Positions 46,542 through 54,869 of a stretch of DNA of 64,000 bases are shown here, one piece after another. The translations under genes and the position numbers were made by a program. Within the stretch, counting starts at the first letter, position 1, and each line of letters starts with the position of its first letter. The notes under the pieces are model-generated. The model saw nothing but the letters and a program-made list of their open reading frames with translations. It had not been told where the DNA came from and did not search any database. Source of the stretch: Arthrobacter sp. StoSoilA2 (GTDB lineage Bacteria; Actinomycetota; Actinomycetes; Actinomycetales; Micrococcaceae); NCBI RefSeq assembly GCF_019977195.1, contig NZ_AP024643.1:4154001-4218000 (forward strand), read 5' to 3'.

Positions 46542-47159
46542 ATGGAATCAATCTCCACTGTGGAACAACTGGAACAATTGATCGGCCTACCCCTGGACCG
46601 GGTGCGCCGAAAAGTGCGCACCTCACTGAGCGATTTCGACCGGCAGTGGCTGGCCGCCAGTCCCTTCTGCGTCATCTCGACGGCGGATGCCCAAGGCCGG
46701 GTGGACGCGTCACCAAAGGGCGATCCTGCGGGATTCATCGAGGTCCTGGATGACTCCACGATTGCCATCCCGGAACGCCCCGGAAACAAGCTCGCCTTCG
46801 GCTTTCGCAACATACTGGAAAACCCGAACGTCGGGATTCTGTCCGTGGTTCCGGGACGCACTGACACGCTGCGAATCAACGGAACGGCACGCATCGTCAG
46901 CGACGCCGACTTCTTCGGGAAGATGACAGTCAAAGGCCACCGGCCGCGCGCCGCCGTCGTGGTCTCCGTAGAGGAAGTATTCACGCACTGCGGCAAAGCG
47001 TTCATGCGCAGCGGCTTGTGGGAACCGGCAACCTGGGACTCGGAGGGCTTGCCGAGCATCGCGATGCTCTCCAAAACCTATGTCCAGCCCGAGGCTCCGC
47101 TGGAGGACCTTGAAACCTACTACGGGTCCGCTTACGCTGAGCGTCTTTACCGGGAGTAG
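46542..47159 (+). CDS. Pyridoxamine 5'-phosphate oxidase-like flavin-binding protein
   Basis: A 205-residue split-barrel protein of the MSMEG_1061 type: WLAASPFCVISTADAQGRVDASPKGDPAGFIEVLDD, RPGNKLAFGFRNILENPNVGIL and TLRINGTARIV. It probably binds FMN or F420 and acts on small molecules. It is monocistronic and divergent from clpB with its own promoter region, so it is not clearly part of the heat response. Confidence 0.82.
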   Translation: MESISTVEQLEQLIGLPLDRVRRKVRTSLSDFDRQWLAASPFCVISTADAQGRVDASPKGDPAGFIEVLDDSTIAIPERPGNKLAFGFRNILENPNVGILSVVPGRTDTLRINGTARIVSDADFFGKMTVKGHRPRAAVVVSVEEVFTHCGKAFMRSGLWEPATWDSEGLPSIAMLSKTYVQPEAPLEDLETYYGSAYAERLYRE

Positions 47160-47162
47160 GCC

Positions 47163-48242
47163 TCAGGCAGGATAGATCGAAACCAGCGCGGACTTCACGA
47201 CGAACCGCACGTCCAGGCCCGGTGCCAGTCCGAGATCGGCAGAGGCCGCAGGAGTGATATCGGCGGATAAGGTGCTGAGCTCCCCCCAGCCCGGTCCCGC
47301 CGCCCTGACACGGATCTGGTCCCCATGGGGCTCAAGGTCCGTGATGGTGACGGGAAACGAGTTGCGGGGACTACCGTGCACATCGCCCAGGAAGACGGAG
47401 ACGGCCGACGGCGGGAACGCCGCCACGCCGGCCTGGCCGTGCATGGGTGACCACACGGGATCGTGCTGTCCGGCGAAAAACCGGCCATCCGGCGTCGTGA
47501 TTCCCTGCTCTGTGATGATTCCGCTGACGAGGTTGAGCCCCGCAAGTCCGGCGGCGAAGTGGCTGCGGGGGCGTTCCAGGACTTGCCGGGTTGGGCCTTC
47601 CTCCGCAATCCGCCCATTTTCAACGACGATGACGCGGTCGGCGAGCATGTAAGCATCCAGGACATCGTGCGTGACGATGATGGCCTGCCGCCCCGAAAGG
47701 ACCCGCTTGAGCACCCTGCGCAGCAACGGAGCTGCGTGAATGTCCAGGGCTGCCATGGGTTCGTCGAGCAACAGGAGTGCTGGATCGGCCGCTAGTGCGC
47801 GCGCCACCGCCACGCGCTGGGCCTGCCCGCCGGACAGCTGGGCGGGCTTCCGCGACGCGAGCTGCAGTGCGTCGACTTCGGCCAGCCAATGGCGGGCCGT
47901 TTCCCGCGCCACAACCTTCGATGCACCGGTGCTGCGCGGGCCGAAAGCCACGTTGTCCAGGGCATTAAGGTGCGGAAACAACAGGGCTTCCTGGGCCAAC
48001 AGCGCCGTGCCGCGAAGGTGCGGCGCCCTCCAGAGCCGAGCGCCGCCGTCGAGCTCGAACAACTGCGAGTCACCGATCCGGGCAGTGCCGGAATCCGGCC
48101 GCAGCAGCCCGGCAATCACACCAAGCAACGTCGACTTGCCCGCACCATTTGGCCCCAGAACCGCCACGGTTTCCGAAGGACCGAGGCTCAGGGACATGTC
48201 GAAATCCCTGGCAGCAAGGCGTGCCCGCAGCTCAAAACTCAC
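47163..48242 (-). CDS. modC: Molybdate ABC transporter ATPase
   Basis: A 359-residue ATPase: Walker A LGPNGAGKST (about 29-38), signature LSGGQAQRVAVARAL, Walker B LLLLDEPMAALD and H-loop IVTHD. A C-terminal TOBE-type domain binds molybdate (ends DVRFVVKSALVSIYPA). GTG start overlapping the modB stop (GTGA). Codes with modA and modB for one importer. Confidence 0.93.
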   Translation of the reverse strand: MSFELRARLAARDFDMSLSLGPSETVAVLGPNGAGKSTLLGVIAGLLRPDSGTARIGDSQLFELDGGARLWRAPHLRGTALLAQEALLFPHLNALDNVAFGPRSTGASKVVARETARHWLAEVDALQLASRKPAQLSGGQAQRVAVARALAADPALLLLDEPMAALDIHAAPLLRRVLKRVLSGRQAIIVTHDVLDAYMLADRVIVVENGRIAEEGPTRQVLERPRSHFAAGLAGLNLVSGIITEQGITTPDGRFFAGQHDPVWSPMHGQAGVAAFPPSAVSVFLGDVHGSPRNSFPVTITDLEPHGDQIRVRAAGPGWGELSTLSADITPAASADLGLAPGLDVRFVVKSALVSIYPA

Positions 48243-49057
48243 GGTTGAACCTCCACCCGGGCGCCAGCATCGCGACGACCGTAGCTGAGTCCTACAACCG
48301 CCACGGCGACTGCCACGAGGACCAGCGACAATGCGACAGCGGAATCGGCGTCGGTCTCGCGTTGGAGGTAAATTTCCAGCGGAAGGGTTCGGGTTACGCC
48401 TTCCAAACTGCCGGCGAACGTGAGCGTGGCGCCAAACTCGCCCAGGCTCCGGGCGAACGACAACACCGCCCCTGAAGCCAATCCCGGCAAGACGAGCGGC
48501 ACGGTCACGCGTCGCAGGACGGTTGTGGGACGCGCGCCCAAGGTTGCGGCGACCAACTCGTAACGGTTCCCGGCTGTTCGCAACGCCCCTTCGAGGCTGA
48601 CCACCAGGAACGGCAAAGCCACGAAGGTTTGGGCGAGGACGACGGCGGTGGTGGAGAAGGCGATCTGGATACCGGCCACTTCGAGCGACTTCCCCAGCAG
48701 GCCTTGACGGCCGAACGTGTACAAGAGGGCAATACCTCCGACGACGGGCGGCAGCACCAGCGGCAACAGGACGAACGCCCTGAGCAACCGTTGGCCCGGG
48801 AAGGGGCTGCGCGCAAGAACCAACGCCAGCGGAATGCCCAGGACGATACACAACGCCGTGCTCGCCGCTGACGTGCGGAGGCTCAGCCCGAGCGCAGTGA
48901 CTGAGGAATCCGACGTGATCAGTGGAATGAACTGCGGCCAGTTGACCTTGGCCACCATCGCCACCATCGGCAGCAGGACAAAAAGTGCCCCGGCTGCTGC
49001 GATGACGTAAATCCATGGTGGAACGCCGGTGTAGCCGGTGCCACTGCGACGGTTCAT
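48239..49057 (-). CDS. modB: Molybdate ABC transporter permease
   Basis: A 272-residue inner-membrane protein with five or more helices and the EAA-type loop YELVAATLGARPTTVLRRVTVPLVLPGL, then SFARSLGEFGATLTFAG as in ModB. Starts 19 bases after modA and overlaps modC. Confidence 0.93.
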   Translation of the reverse strand: MNRRSGTGYTGVPPWIYVIAAAGALFVLLPMVAMVAKVNWPQFIPLITSDSSVTALGLSLRTSAASTALCIVLGIPLALVLARSPFPGQRLLRAFVLLPLVLPPVVGGIALLYTFGRQGLLGKSLEVAGIQIAFSTTAVVLAQTFVALPFLVVSLEGALRTAGNRYELVAATLGARPTTVLRRVTVPLVLPGLASGAVLSFARSLGEFGATLTFAGSLEGVTRTLPLEIYLQRETDADSAVALSLVLVAVAVAVVGLSYGRRDAGARVEVQP

Positions 49058-49076
49058 GAAGTCCTTACCGGGATCC

Positions 49077-49862
49077 TTACGGGGTGCCGAATCCGGCGTC
49101 GTTCAGTACCTTCTTGCCCTCGCTGCTGGTAACCATGCCGATGAATGCCGTGGCGAGTTCCTTGTTCCTGCTCGCGCCCACTGTAGCAATCGGGTAGGTG
49201 TTCACGGCTTTGTCCGACTCCGGGAAAGGGATGCCCTTGACCTTGTCGCCCGCGTTTCTGATGTCTGTGACGTAGACAAGGCCGGCGTCGGCCTCTTGCG
49301 AGGTGACCTTGCCGAGCACGTCGGTTACCGACGACTCCTCGCTGACCGGTTTCAGCGTTGTTCCGGTCGCCTTCTCAATGGTTTCGGCGGCAGACCCGCA
49401 CGGAACCTGCGGCGCGCAGACCACTACTTTTACACCCGGCTTGCCGAGGTCGGCAAAGGAAGCGATCGACGCCGGGTTGCTCGGCGGGACGGCGATCTCC
49501 AGGACGTTGGTGGCAAAGTTGGTTGCAGTGCCGTCGACCAATTTTGCATCAGAAAGCCTGGTCATGTTCTTGGTGTCGGCGGATGCGAAGACGTCAGCCG
49601 GTGCACCCTGGGTAATCTGCGTGACCAGGTCAGAGGAACCGGCGAAGTTCAGTGTGACTTTGGTGCCGGGGTTCTTCGCCTCAAAGTCGCTGGCCAGCTT
49701 GGTGAACGTTGCCTTCAGGGAGGCCGCAGCAAAGACGGTGATCGTGCCACTGGGCTGATTCCCGGTTGCCGATGGGCCCGTGGTGCTGGAAGCACAGCCG
49801 GCCATGGTTGCCGCCAAGGCTACTGTGGCAAAGAGCGCGCTTGTCGTGCGTGTGCGCTTCAT
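49077..49862 (-). CDS. modA: Molybdate-binding lipoprotein
   Basis: A 261-residue binding protein. Signal and lipobox: LFATVALAATMAGC; mature part with VFAAASLKATFTKLASDFE, FAGSSDLVTQI and ADVFASADTKNM (Ser/Thr oxyanion ligands) and DAGLVYVTDI. It captures molybdate outside the membrane. Its ATG overlaps the stop of the HTH-TOBE gene. Confidence 0.93.
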   Translation of the reverse strand: MKRTRTTSALFATVALAATMAGCASSTTGPSATGNQPSGTITVFAAASLKATFTKLASDFEAKNPGTKVTLNFAGSSDLVTQITQGAPADVFASADTKNMTRLSDAKLVDGTATNFATNVLEIAVPPSNPASIASFADLGKPGVKVVVCAPQVPCGSAAETIEKATGTTLKPVSEESSVTDVLGKVTSQEADAGLVYVTDIRNAGDKVKGIPFPESDKAVNTYPIATVGASRNKELATAFIGMVTSSEGKKVLNDAGFGTP

Positions 49863-50269
49863 ACGATGCTCTTTCCTTGGGGTGTTTCGATGATGACGGT
49901 GGTGGCCTTGACCACGGCAGTAGCGACTGAGCCAAGTTCGAGCCCGAGTTCACGGACGGCTTCGCTGCTCATCAGGGAAACGACGCGGAACGGTCCACAT
50001 TGAAGCTCTACCTGGGCCATGACTTTGTCCGCCGTAATACCCGTAACCAGTCCCACAAAACGATTGCGGGCCGAACTTCCAGACCGCGCAGGGTCATCAG
50101 GGAGGTGCGACTGGTCGCGTGCAAGCTTGGCGAGTTCCAGCCCATCCGCAGCCAGCCTGCCCGATGCGTCCTTTTGGGCGGTCAGGGTCCCGTTCTCCGT
50201 CCAGCGCCTCACTGTGTCATCGCTGACTCCCAAAAACCGGGCTGCTTCGGAAATTCGTATTTGCGGCAT
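49859..50269 (-). CDS. HTH-TOBE molybdate-responsive regulator
   Basis: A 136-residue protein: MerR/excisionase-like HTH (RISEAARFLGVSDDTVRRWTENG, residues 5-27), then a mop/TOBE domain (RNRFVGLVTGITADKVMAQVELQCGPFRVV, 68-133) that binds molybdate. It is the first gene of the mod operon and overlaps modA by ATGA. A short ModE-like sensor is likely; the palindrome at 50283-50298 just upstream is its candidate site. Confidence 0.88.
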   Translation of the reverse strand: MPQIRISEAARFLGVSDDTVRRWTENGTLTAQKDASGRLAADGLELAKLARDQSHLPDDPARSGSSARNRFVGLVTGITADKVMAQVELQCGPFRVVSLMSSEAVRELGLELGSVATAVVKATTVIIETPQGKSIV

Positions 50270-50282
50270 GAGACGAGTTTAG

Positions 50283-50298
50283 ATCCGTATATGCGGAT
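50283..50298 (-). promoter_or_regulatory. Candidate operator of the mod operon
   Basis: ATCCGTATATGCGGAT is a 16-bp near-perfect palindrome (one mismatched pair) 14 bases before the HTH-TOBE start. It likely overlaps the start site. Confidence 0.55.
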
Positions 50299-50472
50299 TA
50301 AGGGTCATGATTTCACCGCAAACGAAATATGACTTCGTGGTTGCCGTCGAACGCAGTGGGCGAACCGCGTGAGGCGAAGCGAAAGCCTTCCGTAAGCATT
50401 ACCCATAGCCCGCCGGGGGCCGCAGCCGTACTCTGTTCTAGGGAGAGAGTCTCAGGCGCGAAGGAGCGTCCC

Positions 50473-51807
50473 ATGGAATGGATTCGTCCGGACAACCCGG
50501 ATTATGACGAAGCCCGTAAGCTCTTCAACGCGATGATCGACCGCAGGCCGGCCGTCATTGCAAAGTGTTCAGATCCCGCCGAAGTGGCCGAAGCGCTCAG
50601 CTATGCGCGGACCCACAATCTGGATGTCGCTGTGCGTTCCGGCGGGCATTCAGTGGCTGGCATGTCTACGAATGACGACGGATTGGTAGTGGACGTCCGT
50701 CCCATGAAATCCATCAGCGTTGACCCCGAGGCGAAAACTGCCACGGTGGGCGCCGGAGTGACGTGGAGTGAGTTCGACCGCGCCACGCAGCAGCATGGGC
50801 TCGCAGTCACGGGCGGTCGCGCATCCACCACGGGCGTTTCCGGTTTCACCTTGGGCGGTGGCTCGGGCTGGCTTGAACGCTCCTACGGTTTCGCGTGCGA
50901 CAACCTGTTATCCGTCGACCTGGTGACTGCGTCCGGCGAACGTATCACTGCCAATGCCGGCGAGAATTCGGAATTGTTCTGGGCACTCCACGGCGGGGGT
51001 GGAAATTTCGGCGTGGCGACCTCGCTCACCTTCCAACTCCACGATCTCGGCCCTACGGTCATGGCCGGGCTCATGCTGTTCCCCGGCGAGGAAGCCACAG
51101 GCCTGTCCCGCGCCTTCCGGGGATTGGCACTTGAGGTTCCCGACGCCGTCGGGACAGCCCTCGTGTACCTCACCGCCCCGCCGGAAGAGTTCGTGCCGGA
51201 GGACATGGTGGGCAAACTCACCGTCGGAATGGCCTACCTGTATGCAGGCGACCTTGAGGCCGGAGAAGAGCATGCGAAACCATTCCGCGATCTCGGGCCA
51301 ACAGTAGACCTCGTCTCGCCCATGCAGTACGCCGATTTCCAGTGCATGATCGATGACCCTCCGGACCACTACAACTATTGGAGCGCCGACTATCACAACG
51401 AACTCAACGACGATGCCCTGGATCTCTTCGTAGCCTCCGCCAACCGGCTGCCAGGTGCGCACTCACAGCAGCTCATTGCACGCTGGGGAGGAGCAGTGAG
51501 CGGACCGGCGGCTGCGAACACCCCACTGCAACACCGTGGCGCCGCTTGGGTCAGCCACCCGTTTGGCTTGTCCGAGACCCGTGAGGGCGGTCAGGAAGCC
51601 AAGGCCTGGGTCAAGCAATTCCGCCAGGAAATCGCCCCGCACACCACGGGCGGAGTGTGGCTGAACTTCATCGGCGACGAAGGCCAGGACCGGATCATGG
51701 CGGCCTATGGAGAGCAGAACTATCGGCGGCTCTCCAAGGTCAAAGCCGCGTTCGATCCTGACAACGTGTTCCGCGGCAACCAGAACATCCTGCCGGCGGA
51801 GCGCTGA
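50473..51807 (+). CDS. FAD-binding BBE-type oxidoreductase
   Basis: A 444-residue flavoprotein: FAD-binding (PCMH) domain with VRSGGHSVAGM (His for covalent 8-alpha linkage, about 59-69), GGRASTTGVSGFTLGGGSGWLERSYG and a C-terminal BBE motif ending NYRRLSKVKAAFDPDNVFRGNQNI. The second flavin-linking cysteine of bicovalent members is absent. It oxidises an alcohol, sugar or alkaloid-like substrate of unknown identity. The ATG at 50473 has AAGGAG upstream. Confidence 0.88.
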   Translation: MEWIRPDNPDYDEARKLFNAMIDRRPAVIAKCSDPAEVAEALSYARTHNLDVAVRSGGHSVAGMSTNDDGLVVDVRPMKSISVDPEAKTATVGAGVTWSEFDRATQQHGLAVTGGRASTTGVSGFTLGGGSGWLERSYGFACDNLLSVDLVTASGERITANAGENSELFWALHGGGGNFGVATSLTFQLHDLGPTVMAGLMLFPGEEATGLSRAFRGLALEVPDAVGTALVYLTAPPEEFVPEDMVGKLTVGMAYLYAGDLEAGEEHAKPFRDLGPTVDLVSPMQYADFQCMIDDPPDHYNYWSADYHNELNDDALDLFVASANRLPGAHSQQLIARWGGAVSGPAAANTPLQHRGAAWVSHPFGLSETREGGQEAKAWVKQFRQEIAPHTTGGVWLNFIGDEGQDRIMAAYGEQNYRRLSKVKAAFDPDNVFRGNQNILPAER

Positions 51808-51814
51808 GTTCCCC

Positions 51815-51920
51815 ACGCTCCTTCCCAGTTGCTGTGAATCACACGGGCAGTGAAGCCTGTGTTTCCGGGGCGGACGCTCGGCGGTAGCCGCTCCGATGAC
51901 CGGTAACTGGGAAGGATCGT
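51815..51920. repeat. Terminal-inverted-repeat element, copy 1
   Basis: Starts ACGCTCCTTCCCAGTTG and ends TAACTGGGAAGGATCGT, about 106 bp, with no coding sequence. The arms match a second element at 57056-57172. It lies 8 bases after the oxidoreductase stop. Confidence 0.75.
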
Positions 51921-51938
51921 TTGGCTTACACTTTGGCC

Positions 51939-52808
51939 ATGGCCGTATACGTCGATCCTCCCCTGTGGCCTGCTCACGGGACGGTGTTTTCGCACCTCGT
52001 GTCCGACAAGTCCCTTGACGAGTTGCACGCGTTCGCGGCAGCCGCCGGAGTTCCGGAGAGGGCCTTTGACGGTGACCACTATGACGTACCTGAACGGCGC
52101 TACGATGACCTCATTGCTGCGGGGGCAATCCCTGTGGAAGCCCGGGTCCTGGTCCGCAAACTTATCGCCAGCGGCCTTCGAATTCCTGCCCGGGAACGGA
52201 GCAAGGCCTTGACAGTGCCTCTGATGGAGCGTTGGAACAGCATCTACCCTGGGCACGAAGAACTGGGCCTGGAACTGCTGGAGCGTTGGGGCGAAGACGG
52301 CCGTAAATACCACAGCCGGACGCACTTGCTGGCTGTACTTGAAGCCTTGGATACGTTGACCGAACCCGCGCTGCCCGCCAGGACAGTGTCTTTGGCGGCC
52401 TGGTTCCACGACGCCGTGTATGAAGGCGTCGCGGGCCAGGATGAGGAGGACTCGGCACGTTTGGCCGAGGACCGGCTCTCTGCTGCCGGCTTGACGCCTG
52501 ACGATGTTGCTGAGGTGGCGCGCCTTGTCCGGCTGACCGCCACGCATAGCCCCGAACCCGGTGACCACGCCGGCGCACTCCTCTGCGACGCCGACCTCTC
52601 CGTCCTTGGTGGCGACAAACAGTCCTACGCACGCTATCTGGCCGCCGTCCGCGAAGACTACGCCCACGTCAGCGACGCCGATTTCGCCCAAGGGCGCGCC
52701 GCCGTCGTACGCCATTTGCTGTCCTTGGAACCGCTCTTCCACGGTGACCGCGCCAAGGCGCTGTGGGCCGACGCCGCCCATCGGAACCTGGTCTCCGAAC
52801 TCGCATGA
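51939..52808 (+). CDS. DUF4031 / HD-domain protein
   Basis: A 289-residue fusion. Residues 1-85: DUF4031 (MAVYVDPPLWPAHGTVFSHLVSD...HYDVPERRYDDLIAAGA). Residues about 95-280: an HD-type metal phosphohydrolase core with YHSRTHLLAVLEAL (His), AAWFHDAVYEG (His-Asp) and LLCDADLSVLGGD (Asp). It may hydrolyse a nucleotide or phosphate; substrate unknown. Overlaps the ComB-like gene by ATGA. ATG at 51939 is the natural family start. Confidence 0.8.
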   Translation: MAVYVDPPLWPAHGTVFSHLVSDKSLDELHAFAAAAGVPERAFDGDHYDVPERRYDDLIAAGAIPVEARVLVRKLIASGLRIPARERSKALTVPLMERWNSIYPGHEELGLELLERWGEDGRKYHSRTHLLAVLEALDTLTEPALPARTVSLAAWFHDAVYEGVAGQDEEDSARLAEDRLSAAGLTPDDVAEVARLVRLTATHSPEPGDHAGALLCDADLSVLGGDKQSYARYLAAVREDYAHVSDADFAQGRAAVVRHLLSLEPLFHGDRAKALWADAAHRNLVSELA

Positions 52809-53569
52809 GCGAAGCCGGAGCGCCGCAGCGGCAACTCCCGTACTCAGTGCGGTTTGAATGGGGGCTCGACGGCGCCCGTGCAGTGGTGCCGCATGCTGAC
52901 CTTGCGGTGGTTGTGGACGTCCTCTCGTTCACCACGTGCGTCAGCGTTGCGGTTGATCGTGGGGCGGCCGTTTTCCCCTACCCGATGAGGGACGCTGCTG
53001 CGAGCGAGTTCGCCGCTCATCATCACGCTGCGTTGGCGGGGCCGCGCGGCGGGGAGGGCTTGAGTTTGTCTCCGGCCAGCTTGCGTCATGCGCCGCACCT
53101 GGAGCGTGTGGTCCTGCCATCGCCCAACGGCTCGACGCTCAGCCATGAGCTCGCCAACTCAGCCCGGCAAGTAGTGGCTGTGTGCCTACGCAACGCCGCC
53201 GCGACCGCCGACTGGGTCCATGCAAACCTGCCGGATGACGCCGTAATAGCTGTCATCGCCGCAGGTGAGAAGTGGACCAATGGTTCGTTGCGGCCCGCTT
53301 TGGAGGACGAGCTAGGAGCAGGAGCCTTCATCGCCGGACTAGCAGGATCGGGGCGCCGTAATTTCTCACCGGAAGCCGGATCTGCGGCCGCGGCCTTCGA
53401 CGCAGCCGAGCCCAACCTGGCTTCCGTGATGCGAGGCTGCTCAAGTGGTCGTGAACTGATCGATGGGGGCTTCATTGAGGACGTGGCAATCGCGGCCGAG
53501 TTGGATGGCAGCACGATGGTTGCCCTGCTGACGGATGGGTCTTTTCAGGGCATCCGTCCCACCGATTAG
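52805..53569 (+). CDS. 2-phosphosulfolactate phosphatase-like (ComB family) protein
   Basis: A 254-residue protein of the ComB fold: AVVVDVLSFTTCVSVAVDRGAAVFPYP, VVLPSPNGSTLSHEL and AAGEKWTNGSLRPALEDELGAGAFIAGL. In archaea ComB makes sulfolactate for coenzyme M; in actinobacteria the homologue's role is unknown. Translation is coupled to the HD gene, so the two may form a small phosphatase pathway. Confidence 0.8.
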   Translation: MSEAGAPQRQLPYSVRFEWGLDGARAVVPHADLAVVVDVLSFTTCVSVAVDRGAAVFPYPMRDAAASEFAAHHHAALAGPRGGEGLSLSPASLRHAPHLERVVLPSPNGSTLSHELANSARQVVAVCLRNAAATADWVHANLPDDAVIAVIAAGEKWTNGSLRPALEDELGAGAFIAGLAGSGRRNFSPEAGSAAAAFDAAEPNLASVMRGCSSGRELIDGGFIEDVAIAAELDGSTMVALLTDGSFQGIRPTD

Positions 53570-53625
53570 ACGACTCGCTGCAGGCCAGACGGTAGGAATC
53601 GTCTGCCGCGCTGCGAGTCGTCTAA
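53566..53625. terminator. 60-bp inverted repeat between convergent genes
   Basis: TTAGACGACTCGC (53566-53578) and GCGAGTCGTCTAA (53613-53625) form a perfect 13-bp outer stem; AGACG/CGTCT adds an inner one. It starts in the ComB-like stop codon and separates it from the leftward YccF gene, so a two-way terminator is likely. Confidence 0.7.
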
Positions 53626-53640
53626 ATGGAGCGGATCACC

Positions 53641-54042
53641 TCAGCGATAGGTACTGACGAACGGCTGGTTGGTCGGCACAATCTGCTTGCCGAGAGGCAT
53701 GAGCGACACCGGGATCAGCTTCAGGTTGGCGATGGCCAGCGGTATCCCGATGATGGTGATGGCCATGGCGAAAGCAGTGACCACGTGGCCAATCGCTATC
53801 CAGATGCCCGCGACCAACAACCAAATCACGTTGCCCAAAAGCGCGAAGACACCCGTTCCGCCTGGCTTCTCCACCACCATCCGGCCAAACGGCCACAAGC
53901 AATAAGCGCCGATCCGGAACGAAGCGATGCCCCAAGGAATGGTCACAATGAGCACGCAACAGATAATGCCTGCCGCGAAATAGCCCAATGCCAACCAGAA
54001 ACCACCGAAGACCAGCCAAATGATGTTGAGCAGCGTTTTCAT
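53641..54042 (-). CDS. YccF-family membrane protein
   Basis: A 133-residue protein with two tandem YccF units: LLNIIWLVFGGFWLALGYFAAGIICCVLIVTIPWGIASFRIG and LLGNVIWLLVAGIWIAIGHVVTAFAMAITIIGIPLAIANLKL. Function unknown. The ATG at 54042 gives the typical start; an earlier in-frame one adds ten polar residues. Confidence 0.87.
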   Translation of the reverse strand: MKTLLNIIWLVFGGFWLALGYFAAGIICCVLIVTIPWGIASFRIGAYCLWPFGRMVVEKPGGTGVFALLGNVIWLLVAGIWIAIGHVVTAFAMAITIIGIPLAIANLKLIPVSLMPLGKQIVPTNQPFVSTYR

Positions 54043-54110
54043 AGTCTCAATTCTCCCTTGCCGGACCGACATTAAGCCTAGGGGTGTGCCCTGAATTGGC
54101 CCTGACTTTG

Positions 54111-54560
54111 CTAAGCCAGGAGCCCGTCCAGCTTGTCGAAGGACGTTCCCCAGCCCTCGCGCGTCATGTCAACCCATTCTTCGGATTCGAATGGTCCCTG
54201 CGTCATTACCAGGCGGGTCCGTCCGTCCAGGTCCTCGAACTCGAGGCGCATCTCGAGCTCGTCGCTGCTGGATTCCTCGCCCGATTTCGCTGAGGCCACG
54301 AGGAGCGCCGGCGGGTTGAGCTCCGTGATGACAGCATCGATGGGACCTTCTTTGGTTTCATCGCCCTCAGCCCAGGTCATCACCACTTGCCACACGCCGC
54401 CAACGCGCGGGTCAATGACGATCTTCTCGCGGGGAGAATCAACCCCGGCCGGCCCGAACCACTTGGTCAGCTGATCGGGGTCCATCCAGGCGTCGAAGAC
54501 GCGCTCACGGGGAGCATCGAATTCGCGGGTCATGGTCAGGGTGTGTTGTTCTGTGCTCAT
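54111..54560 (-). CDS. SRPBCC / AHSA1-like protein
   Basis: A 149-residue START/Bet v1-like protein: LTMTREFDAPRERVFDAWMDPDQLTKWFGP, VIDPRVGGVWQVVM and the C-terminal EGWGTSFDKLDGLLA. Related to Aha1 C-terminal-domain proteins; ligand unknown. The ATG is followed by a typical family N-terminus. Upstream lies the locus D repeat block. Confidence 0.85.
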   Translation of the reverse strand: MSTEQHTLTMTREFDAPRERVFDAWMDPDQLTKWFGPAGVDSPREKIVIDPRVGGVWQVVMTWAEGDETKEGPIDAVITELNPPALLVASAKSGEESSSDELEMRLEFEDLDGRTRLVMTQGPFESEEWVDMTREGWGTSFDKLDGLLA

Positions 54561-54678
54561 TGTGTGACTCCTGGTTTTCGTGTGGTCCGTTGGCTTGGTT
54601 CCGTGTGTAAAGTCCAGTGGCGTGTTCCAGTGAATCGTGTCGTCGGGAGCGAGTCCAGGGTGTGCCAGTGCTAAGTCG

Positions 54679-54868
54679 GATGCTCTCTCACATCATCACC
54701 CGATTTGCCCAACGTTCTCTCACATCATCGCCGGAATTGCCCAACGTTCTCTCACATCATGAACCGTTCGAGACGCCTCGTCAGCCGCAGGATGTGAGAG
54801 AGGAACGCACCAAAAACCCGCAGGGTGTGAGAGAAGAACGCACCAAAAACCGCAGGATGTGAGAGAAC
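54679..54868. repeat. 32-bp-period repeat, locus D (3 direct + 3 inverted units)
   Basis: CTCTCACATC occurs at 54685, 54717 and 54749 (32 apart). GATGTGAGAG-like cores in the other orientation occur at 54791, 54824 and 54856 (33 and 32 apart). The block fills most of the gap between the SRPBCC gene and trpF and could fold into a long imperfect stem. Confidence 0.88.
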
Positions 54869-54869
54869 G

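Noticed and set aside
47163..49016. Single 617-residue ModB-ModC-like protein
   Set aside because: The first half is an out-of-frame reading of modB; modC starts at the GTG at 48242 overlapping the modB stop.
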